A stretch of 49,520 bases of DNA, taken from the NCBI GenBank assembly GCA_026390695.1, contig JAPLFL010000043.1, positions 1 through 49,520 on the forward strand, written 5' to 3'. The notes below the pieces were generated by a model. It made no database searches. It was given only the letters and a program-made list of their open reading frames with translations, and had not been told where the DNA came from. Of this stretch, positions 35,637 to 42,600 are shown one piece after another; within the stretch, counting starts at the first letter, position 1, and each line of letters opens with the position of its first letter. A program made the position numbers and the translations under genes. The DNA is from Candidatus Kapaibacterium sp. (GTDB taxonomy: Bacteria > Bacteroidota > Ignavibacteria > Kapaibacteriales > UBA2268).

Positions 35637-35664
35637 CTTCAAGTCATCGGATGAGTTAATCAAA
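35637..35664 (+). pseudogene. Remnant of a T9SS sorting-domain coding sequence
   Basis: This 28-base stretch matches 30547-30574, inside the sorting domain of the GQW-repeat gene, at 26 positions, including CTTCAAGTCATCGGATGA. It lies 53 bases after the FISUMP stop. It probably marks an older 3' end of a T9SS cargo gene or a recombination scar. Confidence 0.5.
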
Positions 35665-35719
35665 ACCAAAATACATTACAAAAAATGCTCATTATTTTCA
35701 CGCAAATACTCATCCAAAG

Positions 35720-35976
35720 ACATCAAAAGTTCAATCAATAACAACTTATGTTTAAATAGTCACGCAAAAGTTCAACCAATAACAACAAAATATTAAAATA
35801 TTCACACAAAAATAAAATAAATACTCTAAATGAACGTTTTACTCAATATAATGAACTTTTTTTGTTATTAAATCAATTTTTATCGTAATTAAATCATCTT
35901 TTGTTGGCTATGAATCTACTTTTTTGATAATTATATGAACTTCAGACTCAATTATATGAACTATATTTCCCTTAAT
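35720..35976. repeat. Second degenerate tandem repeat tract with ~21-nt period
   Basis: The gap 35584-36020 has no gene. Its main part is an AT-rich tract. AAAAGTTCAA(T/C)CAATAACAAC occurs twice, 43 bases apart. Further on, ATGAAC/AAATCA-type motifs begin at 35830, 35851, 35870, 35891, 35910, 35935 and 35956, a mean spacing of 21. The layout parallels the tract at 30725-30970, which also follows a T9SS-tail sequence. Confidence 0.65.
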
Positions 35977-36020
35977 ATATACTTTATAATTGTTTTTTTT
36001 CACTTTTGGGTCGATTTGTT

Positions 36021-36974
36021 ATGAATAGTAAACCTCCAACTCGCAATTACAATATGACTGATTCTGAATTAGTCATGTTGGGTTATAATTTGTGCCAAAA
36101 TATTACTCGCGATCAAACGCAGTTTACTCCCCGTGGCGTTACCGCTACGCTTGTTACAGCTCTACGTACATTAGTTGAGGCTTTCGAGATATTTCCGCCT
36201 GATTCATATTATCAAGCCGATGTATCGATTGCCGTTGAGGATAAGGATAATGCTCGTGTGGCTCTGGACATTTTAGTTCGGGATGTTGTGCAATGTGCTA
36301 TGATTAAGTGGGGCGTGGATTCGCCGAAGTACAGGAAGTTTGGGACGATTAATATGGGACGTTTTTCTGATAAAGAATATCTTACGGCTTGTCGGCAAGT
36401 GGTTACGACGGCGACCGGTTATCTTTCGGACTTGACCGCTGTTGGTTTGACGACTGGTATGATTACTGCGGTAACAACCGGTGCTGATGGATTTCTTGAT
36501 ATTCTTGATAATTTGAACGAGGCTATCACTGTGCGTGATGTAAAGAAGGGTGAGCGTATTGAATATGGCAATGAGATTTATTCATATATTAGTCAGTATT
36601 GCATGATTGGGAAAGTGATTTGGGACGATGTGGATGAGACGAAGTATAATGACTATGTGATTTATCCCGCGACATCTTCGGGCTTATCCAAACCTGATAA
36701 TGTGATTGCTAATTGGGCAATGGGAGATACAGTTGTCCATTTGAACTGGGATAATGTGACCGGGGCAGCGACCTATGATGTTTATCACTCGGCAGTTAAT
36801 TTTGGTTTGCCATCTGATGCTTATACATTATTAAGTAATTATCCGAATCCTCCTCAGGGTGTATCTTTTACAGTGAACAAAAGAAATTATTATAAGATTA
36901 AAGCAAAAAATGGTTCTGTAGTTAGTGATTTTAGTGATGAGGCGTGGACGGAGGTTGTGGACGGGACAGTTTAG
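36021..36974 (+). CDS. Protein with C-terminal fibronectin type III domain
   Basis: This is a 317-residue protein without a signal peptide. The ATG at 36021 is preferred to an in-frame TTG at 36006. The N-terminal ~210 residues (from NYNMTDSELVMLGYNLCQN) look mostly helical and match no family I recognise. The C-terminal ~95 residues resemble a fibronectin type III domain (VVHLNWDNVTGAATYDVYHS, NYYKIKAKNGSVVSDFSDEA). Third-position G/C use appears higher than in neighbouring genes, so it may have been acquired. A 231-bp palindromic element (37077-37307) lies downstream. Its function is unknown. Confidence 0.65.
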   Translation: MNSKPPTRNYNMTDSELVMLGYNLCQNITRDQTQFTPRGVTATLVTALRTLVEAFEIFPPDSYYQADVSIAVEDKDNARVALDILVRDVVQCAMIKWGVDSPKYRKFGTINMGRFSDKEYLTACRQVVTTATGYLSDLTAVGLTTGMITAVTTGADGFLDILDNLNEAITVRDVKKGERIEYGNEIYSYISQYCMIGKVIWDDVDETKYNDYVIYPATSSGLSKPDNVIANWAMGDTVVHLNWDNVTGAATYDVYHSAVNFGLPSDAYTLLSNYPNPPQGVSFTVNKRNYYKIKAKNGSVVSDFSDEAWTEVVDGTV

Positions 36975-37076
36975 TTAATGTATAATGTAGAATTAATAAT
37001 GTAAAATGCAGAAGAGAAGAACTATATTTAGGATTTTCATTCTGCATTTTTCATTTTGCATTCTACATTTTATATT

Positions 37077-37307
37077 AAGAGACACACCCCCCAACCCCCT
37101 CTTATTAGAGGGGGAGTTTTGGAACGCTCCATTTGGTTTTATTCTCCATCTAATAAGAGGGGGCTCTATTCTATCATGGTTTATTCCCCCTCTAATAAGA
37201 GGTGGTTCTATTTTATCATGGTTTATTCCCCCTCTAATAAGAGGGGGTTCTATTTTATCATGGTTTATTCCCCCTCTAATAAGAGGGGGTTAGGGGGTGT
37301 GTCTCTT
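37077..37307. mobile_element. Family A MITE-like element with 42-bp palindromic tandem units
   Basis: The element occupies most of the gap 36975-37329. Its ends are near-perfect inverted repeats of about 38 bp: AAGAGACACACCCCC at 37077 and GGGGGTGTGTCTCTT ending at 37307, each continuing into the palindrome CCCCCTCTAATAAGAGGGGG. Inside are three consecutive 42-bp units (37141-37182, 37183-37224, 37225-37266) and a partial fourth, each one palindrome plus a TCTATTTTATCATGGTTT linker. It encodes no protein. The 42-bp period makes both strands open for long stretches, but those frames are repeat translations. Confidence 0.8.
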
Positions 37308-37329
37308 CAGGTATTTAGGAATGAACTTT

Positions 37330-39669
37330 TTACTCAACCAAAGCCTCCACTGCCTCGCTTATATTCGATTCCCCGCCGTCTTTTGTGAAAACTTTTACGG
37401 CATAACTATTAATTCCCTTCTTTAGAGAGGAATCCGTGAACGTCAAACTGTCCGAGCGCTGATATTCTTTAAGATTTCCTTTGCTATCTTTTTTATAAAT
37501 CACAAAAAATGTATTTTTATTGAATGATTTATATTCCCAATTCAGCACTATATTTGCTTTTTCCTTTGCTATTTTGAGATTTTGCACGGCGGGACGAACT
37601 CCATTATCGTAAGGCTTGCCAAATACTGCATTTGCATAATGGGAAAACAAACCCGAATCATCTTTTGCGCGGATAGAATAATAGTAAGTTGTGCCCTGTT
37701 TAACATTTGTATCGATATAATTATTTTGATTTATATTTATTTTAGTAATTGAATCCCAAGGAGAATCAGGTGACAATTTTCGATATAAAATATGCATCAC
37801 TACATCTTCGCTCTCGCTAAGTGCGAAGGATAATTCGACTTCCTTTTCGCGTACGAGCAGGCCCGTGAATACCGGGGTTGTGGGCGGTATGGTATCGGGA
37901 CGCTTTATTTTCAAATATTCCGAGTATTCTGAAGGATTGAAGTGGAAATCTAATGCCTGAACCTTGTAATATATGTAAGGGGTAAGGGAATTTAGAGTTA
38001 CGGTATCTATGAATATGGTTTGAACTTGCTGATTTGAGGAATCGAGATCGACAAATCCTTCATAAATAACGGAGAATTCGTGTTCAGGGCCATTAGCTTT
38101 AAATAATCTATATCCCATTAGATCTTTTTCTTTATTTTTTTCAATAATAATCGTGACAATTCCCAAAGAATCAATCTTGCCGGAAATAAAAGCAGGCTTA
38201 GATGGAGGAATACTATCGATTAATGTCACCATGGAGGTATTAGATATACTATAGTTGAGGGCAGTATCAAGTGCCTGAATTATATAATAGTTTTCGGCAT
38301 CCTTATCGAAAGATTTGTCGATATATTCCCTTGCATCGGTAGGGAGCAACTGGTCATTGATTCGGATAAACGGGCCTGTGTATTTGTTAGATCGAGCAAC
38401 GAGAAAGCCCTTTAAATCTCCTTCAATGGGCGGCGTCAAATTCCACTTCAAATATACTGCGCCTAAAGCATTAATTGGCAAATCGAGATTGGGCTTTTGA
38501 GGTGGGGTTCGGTCTTTTGGCATAACTTCAATCTCACCGACGAGAATTTGGTCGGCAAAAGCAGTATTTCCATATACCCGATAATAATATTTTGTGTAAT
38601 TTGTGAGGCTGTCGTTCTTAAAACCAGTTCGCTCAAAGCTTTCAAAACCTACGGGCTTGGATTTTAAAATTGGGGACTTGGTTAATCGAGAATATGGACC
38701 ATCCTTTGAAAGCGCGCGGTCGATATTATAGGAATTGAAGTCACGAACGGAATTCCAGGACAGCACAACTTCTTTATCGCCATCAATGAAATAGATTTCT
38801 TCTTTGTATTTTTCAGGTTTGAATGCCTCAGCTTTTACTTTTACATAAATATCTTTATCTTTGTAAGTTTTGGAATGCTCTACGAGAGACATTTTATAAA
38901 CGTAGGTCGTGCCATTTATAATATTTTTATCGACCGCACGAAGTCCGAGAGCTGTTGCTGCCGTTGAGGATTTATTAGCCATGACGAGGGAGAAGCCAAA
39001 TTTAGTTTCGAGATTATTTCTTGCCTCGGTGAGAGAGCCCAATCCATTTTGGAATGCGCTAAATGGCTGCGGGACAGAATCATTTTCCTGATCGGCAATT
39101 CCAGCCATGAGTCCTACCATGTAAACTGACTCTGCTTCGGGGTCTTGTTCGGTATGCGCTTGGAAATATGAAATAAATTGCTGCTCATTCCATGCTTTGA
39201 AAGGCGAGCCTGCGATTTCTTCAAACTTTAATTTAGAATAATCACTATCATTTACGTTTGTGAGTATGGCTCTTTCGATTTTGTAGCCCGAACGAGTGGC
39301 AATTTCCCAGACCGCTGGCTTTCCGACAGCCCAGCGGAGAATAATTGAATCCTGATAGCCTCGTGCGATTATTACTGATTTGATATTCAGAGATTTATTT
39401 AATTCTTCCTGCGAGGGTTGGGCTGAAGAGATTCCGTAGATGAGGAAGAAACAAATAAAATATTGAAATATCTTTGAACTTATATTGCATTTAACATTAT
39501 TATGTGGACTAAAAACAGCTTTCATTTGGAAACACACCCCCCGACCCCCTCTTATTAGAGGGGGAGTAAGAGAATTATTGATAAAGGGGTTTTGTTCCCC
39601 CTCTAAAAAGAGGGGGTTAGGGGGTGTGTTTATTGTTATCATGGTATTTATTTTCATTATATTTTTCAT
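37330..39669 (-). CDS. Secreted multi-FN3 protein, third gene of the surface operon
   Basis: The frame is 779 residues from the operon-spaced ATG at 39669, 17 bases after the preceding gene. A family A element (39528-39629) is translated as residues ~14-46 (TPPNPLFLEGE ... TPPLIRGGRG). The true signal peptide (IFQYFICFFLIYGISSAQ) follows an internal ATG at 39525 (residue 49). Translation for export probably starts there. The mature protein begins with IIARGYQDSIILRWAVGKP, then carries several fibronectin type III-like units with PP(K/T)-P and YYYRV/YYYSIRAKD strands. There is no T9SS tail. It resembles FN3 proteins that accompany TANFOR-type proteins in Bacteroidota; that link is from memory and tentative. 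Confidence 0.75.
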   Translation of the reverse strand: MKNIMKINTMITINTPPNPLFLEGEQNPFINNSLTPPLIRGGRGVCFQMKAVFSPHNNVKCNISSKIFQYFICFFLIYGISSAQPSQEELNKSLNIKSVIIARGYQDSIILRWAVGKPAVWEIATRSGYKIERAILTNVNDSDYSKLKFEEIAGSPFKAWNEQQFISYFQAHTEQDPEAESVYMVGLMAGIADQENDSVPQPFSAFQNGLGSLTEARNNLETKFGFSLVMANKSSTAATALGLRAVDKNIINGTTYVYKMSLVEHSKTYKDKDIYVKVKAEAFKPEKYKEEIYFIDGDKEVVLSWNSVRDFNSYNIDRALSKDGPYSRLTKSPILKSKPVGFESFERTGFKNDSLTNYTKYYYRVYGNTAFADQILVGEIEVMPKDRTPPQKPNLDLPINALGAVYLKWNLTPPIEGDLKGFLVARSNKYTGPFIRINDQLLPTDAREYIDKSFDKDAENYYIIQALDTALNYSISNTSMVTLIDSIPPSKPAFISGKIDSLGIVTIIIEKNKEKDLMGYRLFKANGPEHEFSVIYEGFVDLDSSNQQVQTIFIDTVTLNSLTPYIYYKVQALDFHFNPSEYSEYLKIKRPDTIPPTTPVFTGLLVREKEVELSFALSESEDVVMHILYRKLSPDSPWDSITKININQNNYIDTNVKQGTTYYYSIRAKDDSGLFSHYANAVFGKPYDNGVRPAVQNLKIAKEKANIVLNWEYKSFNKNTFFVIYKKDSKGNLKEYQRSDSLTFTDSSLKKGINSYAVKVFTKDGGESNISEAVEALVE
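39528..39629. mobile_element. Family A element inside the 5' end of the FN3 gene
   Basis: Inverted ends AAACACACCCCCC (39530) and GGGGGTTAGGGGGTGTGTTT (to 39628) each abut a palindrome, CTCTTATTAGAG or CTCTAAAAAGAG. The two palindromes start 52 bases apart. The element separates the operon-spaced ATG (39669) from the signal-peptide ATG (39525), and its CCAAA end directly touches the latter. Confidence 0.75.
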
Positions 39670-39686
39670 TTTCTATATTATTTAAT

Positions 39687-42600
39687 TTATTTCTGCTTTG
39701 TATTATCATTAACATTCGCATTTGCCACTTGCATTGCTCCAGTACGGAAATCTTTGTATTTTACTTGAATTACGGGTTGATTTGAATGATTTGTAGCTAT
39801 ATTCCAATTACCAGCTACCAATTCAAAAAGAACAGCCTGCACTGTAAATCTATAATTCATATTTCTTTCCAAATGATTAACTACGCTTGGAGGAGTAGGA
39901 GGTAAATTTCCATAACCGGGATCAACCGGTGGAGGTGTAGTATTATTATCATTATCAGTGCCATTAGCGACTTTAATTCCGCCGGTAGAAATTACTGCAT
40001 TTGTAGCCGGTAATTTATTAGCGTAGGAATTTGACGGCAAAGTACCGGAATTACTTGTTTTTTTCAAGTTAGTTATTAATGTTGCTCCAGTTGCGGGATT
40101 ATTATTAATTACCGGAGAAAAGATATTTGTAAATTCATATTGACCAAGTGCATTTACACCTTTTTCAAGCATATTAACAAGTTGTGGAGAGCCGTTAACA
40201 TATTTTTCGAGTTTGACCGAATATATGGCTTGAAAAGTTCTTGTTTTAACTGTTCCGTCTGCCTGACGTTCGGCCACATCAAAAGACTCACTGGGAGTAA
40301 AACCATAAGTGGCTTTCATAGTAGTTGCAGTATCAATATTATTACCAACTGGAAGGACTGTTTTAATTAATTGAGCTTGTTGTTCATCGGCAGCATATTC
40401 CTGAGCTCCGGTCGAAGGAACTCCAACAGGAACGTCCGCACAAGCATTTCCAAACTTAAAAGTTCCATGATAAGTACCTGTAACAATATCATCTATAGCG
40501 CTGTAATGGATATCGCAACCGCCTTCTAAGTACGTCGGGTGAGGAAATCCACCTGATGCCCAGACGCCAAACCCGAATGAACCAACATTAAAATCATGAC
40601 CTGAATGATAATTATAACAACAATATGCCAAACAAGTTGAGTTTGTGCATTGTGATTCGCCTGAATGATGTAATCTCCCCTTTGCTGACAGATGCCCTAC
40701 AACCGAGAAACCTCCATAAAGAGCTACATTTCCTTTAGCATACCAGCCGCTCATTCCTGTAATACAGCCTGGAGAATATTCCATTAGACTTAGGTTAAGT
40801 TCACCACCGATAGAGTATGTCCAATTTATACTAAATCTTCCTATTATTCCAATTCCATCAGCCCCGTGATCATTAATTCCAACTCCGAAAGCAAATCCTT
40901 TGCCTGCTTTAGTTTCTGAATTAACAACTTTAGAACCATCCAATGAACCAAGCGAACCGCCATTTGTGGCCGCAGCATACCCTGCAATAGTTTGTGGCAT
41001 AAAGTTTGGTGGAGGAATAATATCATTTCCAAACATCGCATAACTTGTTAATGGAATGCCAGCAACTTTAACAGTATTTGGATGAGTAGGTGTTCCAGCT
41101 ATAAAGTGCCATAAATTATTTTTACTGTCAATCATAAACTCCAGAGTAAGTGGAACAGGTGTCGTTATCGGGTCTTTATTTATTCCAACAGCAGCCTGAA
41201 GTAAGAATTTTTTTAAAGTGAAATCGTAATTTGCAGCTATGGCGCCATTCATGAACGCCTTATTATGTTCAGTAAAGCCAGCACCCACCCAAAATGCTCC
41301 GTCAAAGCGCAGAAAAGACATTCCACCATTATTGAAGAACTCACCACTTATCCCAGCTTCTCCGTTGAAAGTCTGTTCTTTAGGTGTAGTGGCAATTATT
41401 GCTTTTATTTTAAATCCGAAGGCTACATTATCATTCGGAGTAAATACAGCTCCTGACGTAGTGGACATATTGCTGTTGTTGGAAGGAGGAGGAAGATTTA
41501 CAGCGTTGTATGTTGCTGTCATATGGTGATAAGCACCAGCACCGAAACCTCTGAAAGCAAGTCCTGCCATAAATACAATTCCGGGTGGAGGCAGGATCAC
41601 TAATGCCTCAACTTTCCAGTATCTGTATCGAACATTGGCGCTATTGGTCTTATTGCCAAAAAATGCACCTACAGCCACATATAAATTTACTGAATTGAAT
41701 TTTGCGCTGATGTCGCCTTTAAAGCCATCTCCATATGTCGGATCATTATTAAAAAAGGCAACAGATCCTTCAATCTTTGCTGCCGACATGTTTGAATGAA
41801 TAGATATGGAATCTAAAGTAGTATTTATATATTTAGGATAGAATTTTTGCCCATGAGCAGCAGTACCGTCTTCAATGGCAAGGATCACACCCAATTTGGT
41901 CATTCCTCCGATAATATCTGTAAGATTAAATATTACATCAAAATTCAACTTCCCACGTAGCATTTCACCAGGGGCAGAAGTAAGAGTTGAGAATCCGATA
42001 TTCTTTATTGTCACCGGAAAATTAGCCATAAACTTTTGAGCACTTGCAAAAGCCCATGTGCCGGCATTGAATTTAAAACCTGTACCAGCAGAATTATAAT
42101 TAAATCCTAAATTTTGAAACTTTAATCCAATATTTACATTTTTAACAGGGCCTAACTGAATATTATTCCAACCGAATGACCCGTTCAAAATCATATCGAA
42201 TTTTTTTGTAGTTTTATCAACAAAAGCAGTAATATTTGATGTTTGAGCCAGATCCAATGTGCCCTTGAACAAATGAGCATAAATCGGTCCGGTCGGAACG
42301 ATGGATAATTGAAAGCTCTTGTTAACATTATTAAATAGGGCAGTATATTTTAAAGGATGCTGAACTGAGTCCTTTTTAACTGCAGGTAGTCCGATTTTAC
42401 CTTTAATGTATGCTTCGGTGAGAGAGCTGGCAACCATCTTTACTACAATTGTATCAATACTTGCCTCAAGATCAGCCACCTTACCGCTTGGAAACTGAAT
42501 CACATTCGTGGCTTTGGCACTGAAAGTTAACCCCATTTTATCAATTATCATATTTGATAGGCTTATCGTAGGTGCAGTGTTGTTCATTGTTTTCCAGGTT

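Noticed and set aside
35584-36020. tRNA or other structured RNA gene in the gap
   Set aside because: No cloverleaf or conserved tRNA T-loop sequence was found; the region is explained better by the periodic tract.
37077-37307. CRISPR-like array of 42-bp units
   Set aside because: The units are contiguous, palindromic and nearly identical throughout, with no unique spacers; they lie inside an element with inverted ends and no cas genes are nearby.
37006-37388. Plus-strand open frames with 14-residue repeats (PPLIRGGSILSWFI-type)
   Set aside because: They are translations of the 42-bp repeat units of the family A element; 42 is divisible by three, which keeps frames open.
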